NCBI GenBank assembly: GCA_910583785.1
Contig: CAJTZK010000017.1
Coordinates: forward strand, 1 to 34,883
Reading direction: 5' to 3'
DNA length: 34,883 nt
Source: an uncultured Oscillibacter sp.
Lineage (GTDB): Bacteria; Bacillota; Clostridia; Oscillospirales; Oscillospiraceae
Part shown: in pieces, positions 1-6,973 of the stretch
Layout of the letters: each line of letters starts with the position of its first letter
Numbering within the stretch: position 1 is the first letter of the stretch
Notes under the pieces: generated by a model
Told to the model about the DNA's origin: nothing
Seen by the model: the letters and a program-made list of their open reading frames with translations, nothing else
Databases searched by the model: none
Translations under genes and position numbers: made by a program

Positions 1-352
1 CGCGTGCCGGAGGCCAACCGCCGCGAAGCGGCGGCTCTTAGGCCGGAGGCAAACGGGCCGTGCACGGTCCAAAAGAGCAAAAGAAGTATTGCCCCTGCGG
101 GGGCCGGGAGACGAGGGGACGCGCAGGAGGTGCTTCCTCCGGGTACGCAAGTCTCCAGCCTGCGGCATAGTTTGTGCGGGGGTTTTGGAGGTTATCGAAT
201 GGACAAGCTCCTCTTTCCGCTGCCGCTCACCTGGCTGCAGCGGGTAGATGTCCGCCTTTTTCCGGGACTACCCTTCTATCGGCAGGCCACCTTGTAGGGG
301 CAGACCTATGTGTCCGCCCTCTTCCCGGGCCCGCCTTTCTCCCAATAGAACC
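1..352. other. Gene-poor stretch at the window edge
   Basis: I see no convincing gene here. The stretch holds a perfect GC-rich hairpin (CCGCCGC around 20-36), a GGAGG/CCTCC hairpin near 126-140, and from about 247 onward degenerate copies of a palindromic intergenic repeat (separate entry). A 32-codon open frame starting with ATG at 199 has a GGAGG seven bases upstream, but its product resembles nothing I know and its end runs into the repeat, so it is not called. Confidence 0.5.
294..350. repeat. REP-like intergenic repeat, copy 1
   Basis: This segment matches the one at 11207-11290 in its core: GGGGC(A/G)GACCTATGTGTCCGCCC, then a CTCCCGG/CTTCCCGGG stretch, then CCAATAGAA. The core can fold because GGGCGGAC and GTCCGCCC are inverted. 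It lies directly after the stop codon of the DUF2500 gene. More decayed pieces of the same unit (TGTCCGCC, CCCTTCTAT) lie just before it at about 249-280. It is probably a dispersed palindromic element; copy number in the genome cannot be seen here. Confidence 0.6.
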
Positions 353-733
353 TCAGCTCCGCTCAAACCCCAAATACCGGGTCCCCTGGAAGGTGAGGCT
401 TCCCTGGTCCCCTTCTGCCAGCATACCGTACTCGGCCCCGCTGACGCTGAACTCCATCCGGTCCCCGCTCTCCACCTGGAAGGTGGCGAAATAGGCGGTG
501 CTGGTATGGCTCATGCTGTCCTGGTGATGGTGGTGGGAAACCTGCGTCCGCTTGGTTACAACCTGGGCGGATACCGTCAGCCGGGGGGAGGCGTTGTTTT
601 TGCTCCAGGTCCCGACGCCCCGGACCGCCATCACAACGAACGTGCCGATGACAATGACAAATACCGTGATAAACAGAAATGGGAAAATCGAAAACATCAG
701 GTCAAATCCACCCATTCCAAACCCCATGCTCAT
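353..733 (-). CDS. DUF2500 domain membrane protein
   Basis: The product is 126 residues, the usual length for DUF2500. Residues about 10-38 form one hydrophobic membrane segment. The family signature follows: a G-x-W-S-K-N-N-x-S-P-R-L-T-V stretch, a histidine cluster (HHHH near 68-71), and a C-terminal ending of the type F-x-V-E-S-G-D-R-M-E-F then G-T-R-Y-L-G-F. The function of DUF2500 is not known; a single-anchor protein with an extracytoplasmic or cytoplasmic beta-rich domain is likely. The start ATG follows AAGGAGAG at good spacing. The gene stands alone on the minus strand, 21 bases after the terminator of a T-box leader, so its expression should depend on uncharged tRNA. That is an unusual partner for a T-box. 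Confidence 0.9.
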   Translation of the reverse strand: MSMGFGMGGFDLMFSIFPFLFITVFVIVIGTFVVMAVRGVGTWSKNNASPRLTVSAQVVTKRTQVSHHHHQDSMSHTSTAYFATFQVESGDRMEFSVSGAEYGMLAEGDQGSLTFQGTRYLGFERS

Positions 734-753
734 AGCCTCTCTCCTTTCTCAAA

Positions 754-992
754 CGGCGAAAACGCCCCCAGCCTGCGCGGCCAGGGGCGTGAACACACGC
801 GGTACCACCCTGTTCAGCCGCCAAAAGCGGCCCTTGAGGCCCGGTAACGGGGGCAAACCGCCCCGCCCTACCTCTCGGGCGGGAGACTCCGGGACCAGTC
901 ATGCACAGGGGCTCCCCCTCCGGCTTGCACCATCCGCCGGCTCTCTGAGGGCGGGACATCCCCGTCTTTTTTCCCTTCATCGTCGTTCAACA
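754..992 (-). promoter_or_regulatory. T-box leader (tRNA-sensing riboswitch)
   Basis: Read on the minus strand, the leader carries the T-box core AGGGTGGTACCGCG (plus positions 798-811), which pairs with the tRNA acceptor end. It also has a stem I distal motif AGAGAG followed by a GGTGCAAGCC-type loop (around 917-945), and a terminator hairpin ACGCCCC/GGGGGCGT with a TTTT run at 757-790. By alignment with remembered T-boxes the specifier is most likely CTG (leucine) in TGACTGGTCCCGGAG; TGG (tryptophan) one base on is the alternative. The leader leads directly into the DUF2500 gene, not into a tRNA synthetase or amino-acid gene. Confidence 0.88.
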
Positions 993-998
993 GGCCCT

Positions 999-1027
999 AT
1001 TGTACGGGGGGAACCGGGTTTTGTCAA
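999..1027 (-). promoter_or_regulatory. Promoter of the T-box transcript
   Basis: On the minus strand TTGACA (1022-1027) and TACAAT (999-1004) are separated by exactly 17 bases. The start point would be near 992, at the 5' end of the T-box leader. Confidence 0.8.
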
Positions 1028-1041
1028 GGGGGGAAATGACC

Positions 1042-1114
1042 AAAAACCGCCCGGGAACGGCCCCCGGACGGTTTTCGGATGAGAAAGGGGCCGCCGCCTC
1101 CGGCGGCCCCTTTT
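1042..1114 (-). terminator. Two hairpins ending the putP transcript
   Basis: Downstream of putP on the minus strand come first a long perfect hairpin (GGGGCCGCCG/CGGCGGCCCC, 1084-1114), then a second one (AAAACCG/CGGTTTT, 1042-1075). Only the second is followed by a clean TTTTT run on this strand. Together they separate putP from the T-box promoter. Confidence 0.7.
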
Positions 1115-1132
1115 CCTGGGACTGACGGTTTT

Positions 1133-2665
1133 TTACTTCTCCTTCACCTCGTTAAAGAGCTTCTCAATGCCCGCGTCCGGGGCCGGGGTCAGGAGGCTCA
1201 CAATCACAATGGCCGCCAGGCCCACAATGAAGGCGGGCAGCAGCTCGTAGATGTCCCACGCGCCGCCCATAGGACGCACCAGGAACTTCCAGATAAAGAT
1301 CATGGCGCCCCCGGCCACCAGCCCGGCCATGATGCCCTGGCGGTTGCTCCGCTTCCAATAGAGGGCGCAGAGGATGGCGGGGCCGAAGGCCGCGCCGAAG
1401 CCCGCCCAGGCGAAGGACACGATCTGGAACACGTTGCTGCCCGGGTCCGAGGCCAGGAAGAGGGCGATGACGGCGATGACCACCACCGTCAGCCGGGCAA
1501 TCAGCATGGTCTGCTTCTCCGTCAGCTTCACGCCGAAGACCTCCTGGACGATGTTCTCCGAGAAGGCGGAGGAGGCCGCCAGCAGCTGGCTGTCCGCCGT
1601 GGACATGGTGGCGGCCAGGATGCCCGCCAGGATGCAGCCCGCCACGATGGCGGGGAAGATGCCGTAAGTGGACAGCAGGTCGGAAAGCTTGACGATGATG
1701 GTCTCCGTGGCGCTGCCCTCCAGGAAGGGGACCCGGCCCGCGGCGGAGACGGCGTGGCCCACGATGCCGATGAACACCGCCACGCCCATGGAAATCACCA
1801 CCCAGGTGCCGGCGATGCGGCGGGAGAGGGTCAGCTCGTTTTCATCCCGGATGGCCATGAAGCGGACCAGGATGTGGGGCATGCCGAAATACCCCAGGCC
1901 CCAGGCCATCATGGAGACGATGCGGATGATGCCGTAGGGGTCCGCCGCCCCGGTGGCGGCGTTATACGTCTCCGTGAAGCTGAAGAAGCCGGGGAGGGTC
2001 TGGGCGTGGGCGATGACCGCGTCCATGCCGCCCGCCTGGACCACGCCGAAGACCACGATAATGGCCAGGGCCGCCGTCATGATGACAGACTGGATCAGGT
2101 CCATGGTGGCCACGGCGTTAAAGCCCCCGATGGAGGTATAGCTGATGATGACGATGGCCCCGACGATTACCGCCGCCATGTAGTTCCAGCCAAAGAGGCT
2201 GTTGAAGAGCTTGCCGATGGCGGCAAGGCCGGAGGCTACATACGGCACGAAGAAAATCAGGATAATCAGGGCGGAGATACACATGATGACGGGCTTCTTC
2301 TCCCCATAGCGCTTGGAGATGAAGCTGGGAATGGTGATGGCGTCCAGCTTCACGCTGTAGCGGCGGAGCTTTTTGGCCACCAGCAGGAAGTTCAGGTAGG
2401 TGCCCACGGCCAGGCCAATGGCGGTCCAGCTGGCGTCCGCCACGCCGCTGAGGTACGCCAGGCCCGGGATGCCCATGAGCAGGTAGCTGCTCATGTCGGA
2501 GGCCTCGGCGCTCATGGCGGTGACCAGGGGGCCGATGCCCCGGCCGCCCAGGTAGAAGCCCTCGGCGCTCTTCTTGGAGCGGCGGCCGATCATCACCCCG
2601 GTGAAGATGACGAAGCAGAGGTACAGGATAATCGTACCCATGATACAGATTTGTGCGGTAGTCAT
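1133..2665 (-). CDS. putP: Sodium/proline symporter PutP
   Basis: A 510-residue member of the sodium:solute symporter family (SSS), close to the usual PutP length. It should import proline with sodium across the cytoplasmic membrane. Family marks seen: an N-terminal R-R-S-K-K-S-A-E-G-F-Y-L-G-G-R-G stretch, then S-A-E-A-S-D-M-S-S-Y-L-L-M-G-x-P-G, the region that carries sodium and substrate contacts in PutP, and about twelve to thirteen hydrophobic segments. ATG follows AGGAGA at proper spacing. It stands alone with its own promoter and terminators; no proline-degradation gene lies nearby, so the role may be osmoprotection or nutrient uptake. Substrate is by family resemblance only. Confidence 0.92.
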   Translation of the reverse strand: MTTAQICIMGTIILYLCFVIFTGVMIGRRSKKSAEGFYLGGRGIGPLVTAMSAEASDMSSYLLMGIPGLAYLSGVADASWTAIGLAVGTYLNFLLVAKKLRRYSVKLDAITIPSFISKRYGEKKPVIMCISALIILIFFVPYVASGLAAIGKLFNSLFGWNYMAAVIVGAIVIISYTSIGGFNAVATMDLIQSVIMTAALAIIVVFGVVQAGGMDAVIAHAQTLPGFFSFTETYNAATGAADPYGIIRIVSMMAWGLGYFGMPHILVRFMAIRDENELTLSRRIAGTWVVISMGVAVFIGIVGHAVSAAGRVPFLEGSATETIIVKLSDLLSTYGIFPAIVAGCILAGILAATMSTADSQLLAASSAFSENIVQEVFGVKLTEKQTMLIARLTVVVIAVIALFLASDPGSNVFQIVSFAWAGFGAAFGPAILCALYWKRSNRQGIMAGLVAGGAMIFIWKFLVRPMGGAWDIYELLPAFIVGLAAIVIVSLLTPAPDAGIEKLFNEVKEK

Positions 2666-2700
2666 GAAATCTCTCTCCTTTTCCGTTCTCAGTGGGTGCT

Positions 2701-2768
2701 ATCATAGCACACTTTTCACTAGAACGAAAGACAGAACGAAGTATAGAATACAGTCTATACCCCGTTCT
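2701..2768 (-). promoter_or_regulatory. putP promoter with tandem repeats upstream
   Basis: On the minus strand a good -10 (TATGAT, plus 2701-2706) has a weak -35 (TTCGTT, 2723-2728). Overlapping and upstream are direct repeats at an exact 12-base period on the plus strand: AGAACG at 2721, AGAACG at 2733, AGAATA at 2745. There is also a perfect inverted repeat, TATAGA-6-TCTATA, at 2742-2759. A weak -35 with repeated motifs is typical of a regulated promoter; the regulator is unknown. Confidence 0.55.
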
Positions 2769-2897
2769 GTAAGATATCCATAAAATTCTGAAATGGCAAG
2801 CCTTTTCAGCCGTACAATTTTTAGGGGGAATTTCCGCCTGAAAATAAAATTGCTTCTTTACGCCGCCCGGCCTGGTCCTGCCGGAAAGGGCCCGCGG

Positions 2898-3596
2898 TCA
2901 CTCCGGGTTCTCCGAAAAGGCCTCCAGCGCCCGCTCCAGGGTCTCCTCCACGTCCGTCTTCCCATCCGGTTCCCCAATGATGTGGACACAATATAGCACG
3001 CCGTCCCGGACCAGGTAGGCCGTGCGGGAGCAGTACCGTTCCGTGTTCTCCGGGATCACGTGCAGCACGCCGTCCGCCGCCTGCTTTCCCAAGTCCAGGG
3101 TCCAGTCCCTGTCCGAGAGCCTGGCCTTACTGGGGTCCCCGTACAAAAGGGCCGAGATCATCACCCGGGTCCCGCCGGCGCGGTATCCGGCCCCGGCGCT
3201 GACCCAGTCCACATAGCCCTCCTCCGTACCGTCCCACTGGAGGTCCACCCGGGGGGCGTCCCGGAAGCCCAGAGGCATGGCCACGTAGGTCCCCTTTTCC
3301 AGCCAGCCGCTCTCCTCCAGGGGATTGGGGACGGAGAAGCCCAGGAAGTCCTCGCAGGCCGCCCAGTCCTCAAAGCCCCGCTGGCACCAGCCGGGCACGT
3401 GACTGGAGAGTATCTGTCTCTCCTCGCTCAGGGCGTTCCAGGCCTCCCACTCCTCCTCCAGGGCCTCCCGCAGGTCCTGGGACAGGGCCTCCTGGGAGAT
3501 GGGGTCCACGACGGTGGCCATCTCCTCCGGCCTACCTTGACACCCGGCCAGCAGCGCGGCGCACAGCAGCCAGGCAAGCACATGCCGTTTTCTCAT
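2898..3596 (-). CDS. Putative lipoprotein, function unknown
   Basis: A 232-residue protein with a lipoprotein signal: a short basic start (M-R-K-R), a hydrophobic core, and a lipobox L-L-A-G-C with the acceptor cysteine at residue 19. The mature part is acidic and rich in tryptophan. I do not recognise a domain. ATG follows AGGAGG seven bases upstream. It begins 15 bases after the stop of the TetR-type regulator, so the two are probably one transcript, and the lipoprotein may be related to whatever signal the regulator senses. It would be anchored on the outer face of the membrane. Confidence 0.75.
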   Translation of the reverse strand: MRKRHVLAWLLCAALLAGCQGRPEEMATVVDPISQEALSQDLREALEEEWEAWNALSEERQILSSHVPGWCQRGFEDWAACEDFLGFSVPNPLEESGWLEKGTYVAMPLGFRDAPRVDLQWDGTEEGYVDWVSAGAGYRAGGTRVMISALLYGDPSKARLSDRDWTLDLGKQAADGVLHVIPENTERYCSRTAYLVRDGVLYCVHIIGEPDGKTDVEETLERALEAFSENPE

Positions 3597-3611
3597 TCCA
3601 CCCCCTCCTTT

Positions 3612-4202
3612 TTATCCGCCCCCCCGCCAGCTCTCCAGGAAGGTGGGGGTCATGGCGTCCGTGTAGGCGACCAGGGAGTAGTCCCCGCCGCAGAGGCACC
3701 AGTCGTACAGCAGGGCCCGCTCCCAGAGGGCGTAGGCCTTCACGATTTCGTTCACCGTCTTGTCCGCCCGGAGCTGGCCCGCCTTCTGGCCCTCGGCGAT
3801 GATTTTCCGCAGCAGCTTGAAATACGTGCGGTTCCGGTCCAGGAGGTGCTTCTCCCCCCGGGTCAGGAGCTGGGTGGAGAGGAGCCGGGCCAGCAGGTCC
3901 AGGGAGATACCCCCGTCGATCATGGCGAAGAGCTCGTGGTTTAAAAAGGCCAGCTTGCCAATGGCGTCCTGGTCCGGGGAGAGGGCGGGAACCAGGGACT
4001 CGTACTTCTCATCGAAGACGTTGGACAGGGTGCCAAGCAGGGCGTCCTTGCCATCGAAGTAGTGGTAGAAAGAGCCCTTGGAGGTCTCGGACTCGAAGAC
4101 GATATCCTCAATGGTGGTGTCCTCGTAGCCCTGCTCGTAAAAGAGCTTCCAGGCGGCGGCGATGATGCGGCCCTTGGTATTCCGGGCATTCTTCCGGGGC
4201 AT
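3612..4202 (-). CDS. TetR/AcrR family transcriptional regulator
   Basis: The product is 196 residues, normal for TetR. Residues about 8-55 form the DNA-binding domain: I-I-A-A-A-W-K-L-F-Y-E-Q-G-Y-E-D-T-T-I-E-D-I, then a recognition helix ending S-K-G-S-F-Y-H-Y-F-D-G-K-D-A-L, which is the classical TetR signature. The C-terminal part is the ligand-binding and dimerisation region and gives no clue to the ligand. The chosen ATG at 4202 follows AAAGGAGG at good spacing; a longer open frame upstream lacks a ribosome site. It likely controls itself and the following lipoprotein. The upstream region is shared with a small antisense-RNA promoter firing in the opposite direction. Confidence 0.92.
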   Translation of the reverse strand: MPRKNARNTKGRIIAAAWKLFYEQGYEDTTIEDIVFESETSKGSFYHYFDGKDALLGTLSNVFDEKYESLVPALSPDQDAIGKLAFLNHELFAMIDGGISLDLLARLLSTQLLTRGEKHLLDRNRTYFKLLRKIIAEGQKAGQLRADKTVNEIVKAYALWERALLYDWCLCGGDYSLVAYTDAMTPTFLESWRGGG

Positions 4203-4232
4203 GGCGGAGCCTCCTTTCCGGGGATTTATTGG

Positions 4233-4261
4233 TTGACAGCCCGGGGAAGGGCTGGTATAAT
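4233..4261 (+). promoter_or_regulatory. Perfect consensus promoter for a small antisense RNA
   Basis: TTGACA (4233-4238), 17 bases, TATAAT (4256-4261): a full sigma-A consensus. It points right into a region with no plus-strand gene before dapF, and toward the 3' end of a tiny minus-strand gene. Its sequence (TTGACAGC-C-GGGGAAG) closely resembles the promoter of that tiny gene. Confidence 0.85.
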
Positions 4262-4267
4262 CAGGGT

Positions 4268-4367
4268 AAGAGGGGCAACCTGAGCACACAGGTCCGGCTC
4301 TTCCTCACAAGATTTAAAATCTGTAGAAATGCCGGTTTCCTATGCGGGGGGCCGGTTATTTCTTTTT
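4268..4367 (+). ncRNA. Predicted antisense RNA (type I antitoxin candidate)
   Basis: Starting from the consensus promoter, a transcript of about 100 bases would contain a hairpin ACCTG/CAGGT (4278-4293) enclosed by AAGAG/CTCTT, and a small AGATT/AATCT hairpin (4310-4322). It would end in a terminator: AAATG-CCGG/CCGG-TTATTT (4327-4361), then CTTTTT. It would overlap the last codons and 3' untranslated part of the 27-residue hydrophobic peptide gene on the other strand. That is the layout of txpA/RatA in Bacillus subtilis. Transcript ends are predicted, not measured. Confidence 0.6.
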
Positions 4368-4439
4368 CGTTACGTTAATAACGCCAAAGATCACAACGGC
4401 TAGCAGGTTCAGTAACGCCAGGGTTTCCAGAACCGTCAC
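4356..4439 (-). CDS. Tiny hydrophobic peptide, holin-like toxin candidate
   Basis: A 27-residue peptide starting with GTG at 4439. Its ribosome site AGGAGGTGA (plus 4444-4452) lies seven bases before the start and is the best in the window. The peptide begins T-V-L-E-T-L-A-L-L-N, continues as one hydrophobic segment (L-L-A-V-V-I-F-G-V-I), and ends N-V-T-K-K-K. This pattern (a Glu-x-Leu near the N-terminus, one membrane helix, lysine tail) fits the small 'putative holin-like toxin' group related to TxpA/BsrG. It has its own promoter, and an antisense RNA gene meets its 3' end. The function, membrane damage when not silenced by the RNA, is inferred. Confidence 0.68.
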   Translation of the reverse strand: MTVLETLALLNLLAVVIFGVINVTKKK

Positions 4440-4491
4440 GTTGTCACCTCCTATGTACGGAGGCCAAGCCCTTCCCCTCTTGCCTGTTACT

Positions 4492-4520
4492 GATATATCA
4501 CACTTCCCCAGCGCTGTCAA
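4492..4520 (-). promoter_or_regulatory. Promoter of the tiny hydrophobic peptide
   Basis: On the minus strand TTGACA (4515-4520) is followed after 17 bases by TATATC (4492-4497). The start point would be near 4485, giving a leader of about 45 bases before the GTG. The -35 and spacer (TTGACAGC-C-GGGGAAG) echo the antisense RNA promoter at 4233, as if one promoter were copied from the other. Confidence 0.65.
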
Positions 4521-4630
4521 CGGCGGGCCCTGGCGGAAGGCGCACTTTTTGCAAGGTTTCCAGCACATTCTCCGGTGTTCATTTGCGGAGAGTGCGATTA
4601 TAATAAGAAGCAGACAAGGAGGAAGGACCC

Positions 4631-5476
4631 ATGAAATTCTGGAAGATGAACGGGGCCGGAAACGACTTTATCATCCTCAACAACCTGGAGGAGCACCTGC
4701 CATTGGAGGCCATCCCCCAAATTGCCCGGACGCTGTGCGAGCGGCGGCTGTCCCTCGGGGCCGACGGGCTGATGGTGGTGGAGGCGGCGGACCAGGGCGG
4801 CGACTACAAGATGCTGTTCTTCAACTCCGACGGCAGCGTGGGCGAGATGTGCGGCAACGGGGCCCGGTGCATCTGCCGCTACGGCTTCGAGAACGGCCTT
4901 GCCAAGGAGGCCCAGGCCGTGGAGACCACCGCCGGGATGGTATTCGGGCGCCGGATCAACAAGCGTCTTTACCAGGTCCGGCTCAACGATCCCACCACCG
5001 TAAAGCTGGACTGCCCGGTGGAGGCGGACGGCGTGCGGTACGCCTGTTCCTACGTGGAGCTGGGGGACCCGGGGCTGCCCCACGCGGTGGTCCCCTATCA
5101 CGGCCTCCAAGACGCCGACGAGCGGGAACTGCGGGAGCTGGGCCGGAAAATCCGCTGGAGCCCCGTCTTTCCCAAGGGGGCCAACGTGAACTTTTACGAG
5201 CTCACCGGGGAGGACCGCTTCTACGAGCGGACCTTTGAGCGGGGAGTGGAGGATTTCACCTACGCCTGCGGCACGGGCACCGGGGCCGTGGCAGCGGTGC
5301 TGGCCCTCCAGGGGAAGGCCAGCGGCCACCAGGTCCGGGGGGATATGGCCGGGGGGAGCCTGTTTGTAGAGGTGGAACGGGTCCACAGCCAGATCACGGA
5401 GCTGCTGCTCACCGGGCCCACCAACGTGGTCTGCAAGGGCGAAATCACGGATGAGGAATTGATAATGGACAATTGA
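4631..5476 (+). CDS. dapF: Diaminopimelate epimerase
   Basis: A 281-residue DapF, which converts LL- to meso-diaminopimelate for lysine and peptidoglycan synthesis in the cytoplasm. Both catalytic cysteines are present in their motifs: Cys74 in M-C-G-N-G-A-R-C and Cys213 in Y-A-C-G-T-G-T-G-A. The N-terminal M-N-G-A-G-N-D-F is also typical. ATG follows AAGGAGGAAGG. A TATAAT lies at 4599-4604, with a CTCCG/CGGAG inverted repeat just before it and no good -35. The last residues (E-L-I-M-D-N) are encoded by a palindromic repeat that runs over the natural end of the gene, so the stop codon is repeat-derived. Confidence 0.96.
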   Translation: MKFWKMNGAGNDFIILNNLEEHLPLEAIPQIARTLCERRLSLGADGLMVVEAADQGGDYKMLFFNSDGSVGEMCGNGARCICRYGFENGLAKEAQAVETTAGMVFGRRINKRLYQVRLNDPTTVKLDCPVEADGVRYACSYVELGDPGLPHAVVPYHGLQDADERELRELGRKIRWSPVFPKGANVNFYELTGEDRFYERTFERGVEDFTYACGTGTGAVAAVLALQGKASGHQVRGDMAGGSLFVEVERVHSQITELLLTGPTNVVCKGEITDEELIMDN

Positions 5477-5569
5477 CAATGGACAATGCGCGGAGAGAGA
5501 CGCCGCCTTCATCATTGGCCGAAGGCGAATTCCTTCCTTGTCAATTATCCATTATCCATTGTCCATTTA
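5454..5569. repeat. Palindromic repeat element between dapF and the symporter gene
   Basis: The left arm has GATAATGGACAATTGACAA and TGGACAAT; the right arm has the inverse units (TTGTCAATTATCC, ATTATCCATTGTCCAT). Between them lies a GCCTTC/GAAGGC hairpin, flanked by GGAATT and AATTCC. The whole is about 116 bases of AT-rich, self-complementary sequence in otherwise GC-rich surroundings. It resembles short non-coding palindromic elements (MITE-like). It supplies the last six codons and stop of dapF and lies just upstream of the next gene's ribosome site. Confidence 0.75.
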
Positions 5570-5588
5570 TGAAAAACGGGAGGTTATT

Positions 5589-6863
5589 ATGGAAAAGAAA
5601 TCCATCGCGAAGAACTACGCCTTTTTAGCCATTATGCTGGGCGCCATGATCCTGGGCGCCATCCTGGGCTGGGCCTGGCCCGCGGAGGTGGACGGGGAGG
5701 GGAACATCCTCTCCGGCACCGGGGCCACCGTCCTCAAGCCCCTGGGCACCGTGTTCATCAATATGATGTTCTGCGTGGTGGTCCCCATGGTTTTCGCCTC
5801 CATCTCCAGCGCCGTGGCGAACATGGAGAGCCGGAAGCGGGCGGGGAAGATCATGGGCACCACTGTGGGGACCTTCGTGGCCACCGGGGCCATCGCCGCC
5901 GTGATTATGTACGTGCTGATGATGGTGTTCCCCCCGGTGCCCGCCGCCTGGACGAACCTGGCCGCCGAGGAGATGGGGGAATACGCCACCCTGCCGGACA
6001 TGATCGTCAACTTCTTCACCGCCAGCGATTTCAGCGGCCTGCTGACCCGCCGGGCCATGCTGCCCCTGATTGTGTTCTCCCTGCTCTTCGGCTTCGCCGT
6101 GAACCTCAACGGCGGCAAGGAGACCCCCGTGGGGCGGTTCCTGGATGACCTGGCCGGGGTCATGCTGCGGTTCGTGAAGATCATCACCTACTACGCCCCC
6201 ATCGCCTTCTTCGGCTTCTTCGCCGACCTGGTGGCCACTTACGGGCCCCAGATCACGGAGAACTACGCCCGGGCCCTGGCGGTGTACTATCCCCTGTGCT
6301 TTGTCTATATCTTTACCGCCTGGCCCCTCTTCGCCTGGTTCGGCGGGGGCCGGGGCGCGGTCAAGGTCATGTTCCAGCACATTACCAAGCCCGCCGTGGT
6401 GTCCCTGGGCACCTGCTCCTCCGTGGCGACGATTCCCACCAATATGGAGGAGGCCGCGGACACCGGAATCCGCAAGGACGTGGCGGACATGGTGCTGCCC
6501 CTGGGGGCCACCATGCACATGGACGGGTCCTGCTTCTCCTGCGTGCTGAAGATCGCCTTCGTCCTGGGGGTCTTCGGCCAGCGGCTGGACCTGGGGATGC
6601 TGATTCCCGTGGTGCTGGTGGCGGTGCTCAGCTCCGTGGGCATGAGCGGCGTCCCGGGAGGCGGGTACATTGGCGAGTACATTATCTGCTCCATCTTCTT
6701 CCCCGCCCAGATGGAGATTGCCTTCCCCATCCTGGTGGTCATCGGCAACCTGGTGGACCCCCCGGCTACCATGATCAACGCCGCCGGGGACTACGTGACC
6801 TGCTTCGTCGTCTCCCGGTTCGTGGACGGGAAGGACTGGCTCCAGAAGCAGCTGGCTAAGTAA
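5589..6863 (+). CDS. Dicarboxylate/amino acid:cation symporter (DAACS family)
   Basis: A 424-residue transporter of the GltP/DctA-like family, which moves dicarboxylates or acidic or neutral amino acids with sodium or protons. Family marks seen: a serine-rich hairpin loop near T-C-S-S-V-A-T-I-P-T-N, the cation-binding motif region M-H-M-D-G-S (family form N-M-D-G-T), then G-V-P-G-G-G-Y-I and a late D-P-P-A-T-M-I-N-A-A-G-D. About eight hydrophobic segments are visible. The H-M-D-G-S-C variant and the I-P (rather than L-P) suggest a subgroup with a different substrate. The ATG at 5589 follows GGGAGG; an earlier in-frame ATG at 5538 lies inside the palindromic repeat and is rejected. It is followed by a strong terminator. 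Confidence 0.9.
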   Translation: MEKKSIAKNYAFLAIMLGAMILGAILGWAWPAEVDGEGNILSGTGATVLKPLGTVFINMMFCVVVPMVFASISSAVANMESRKRAGKIMGTTVGTFVATGAIAAVIMYVLMMVFPPVPAAWTNLAAEEMGEYATLPDMIVNFFTASDFSGLLTRRAMLPLIVFSLLFGFAVNLNGGKETPVGRFLDDLAGVMLRFVKIITYYAPIAFFGFFADLVATYGPQITENYARALAVYYPLCFVYIFTAWPLFAWFGGGRGAVKVMFQHITKPAVVSLGTCSSVATIPTNMEEAADTGIRKDVADMVLPLGATMHMDGSCFSCVLKIAFVLGVFGQRLDLGMLIPVVLVAVLSSVGMSGVPGGGYIGEYIICSIFFPAQMEIAFPILVVIGNLVDPPATMINAAGDYVTCFVVSRFVDGKDWLQKQLAK

Positions 6864-6897
6864 GCGGGCTCTGGAGCGGCCCGCGCCAGGGACTGGA

Positions 6898-6937
6898 AAG
6901 CGTCCCCGCCGGGAAACCCGGCGGGGACGCTTCTTTT
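6898..6937 (+). terminator. Strong intrinsic terminator after the symporter
   Basis: A perfect 16-base stem AAGCGTCCCCGCCGGG with an AAA loop, followed by TTCTTTT. It also separates this gene from the convergent minus-strand gene. Confidence 0.9.
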
Positions 6938-6973
6938 GGCTTCCGGCGCGCTTTTCCTTCCGGGCCCGGAGCC

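Noticed and set aside
199..297. 32-codon open frame with GGAGG upstream
   Set aside because: Product has no recognisable features and the frame ends inside repeat remnants; chance ribosome site is likely.
1079..2707. Long plus-strand open frame opposite putP
   Set aside because: It is the antisense shadow of a GC-rich gene; the His/Gly/Asp-rich product has no family resemblance, while the minus strand clearly encodes PutP.
5538..5588. Upstream start for the DAACS symporter
   Set aside because: These 17 codons lie in the palindromic repeat and lack a ribosome site; the ATG at 5589 has one and matches the family N-terminus.
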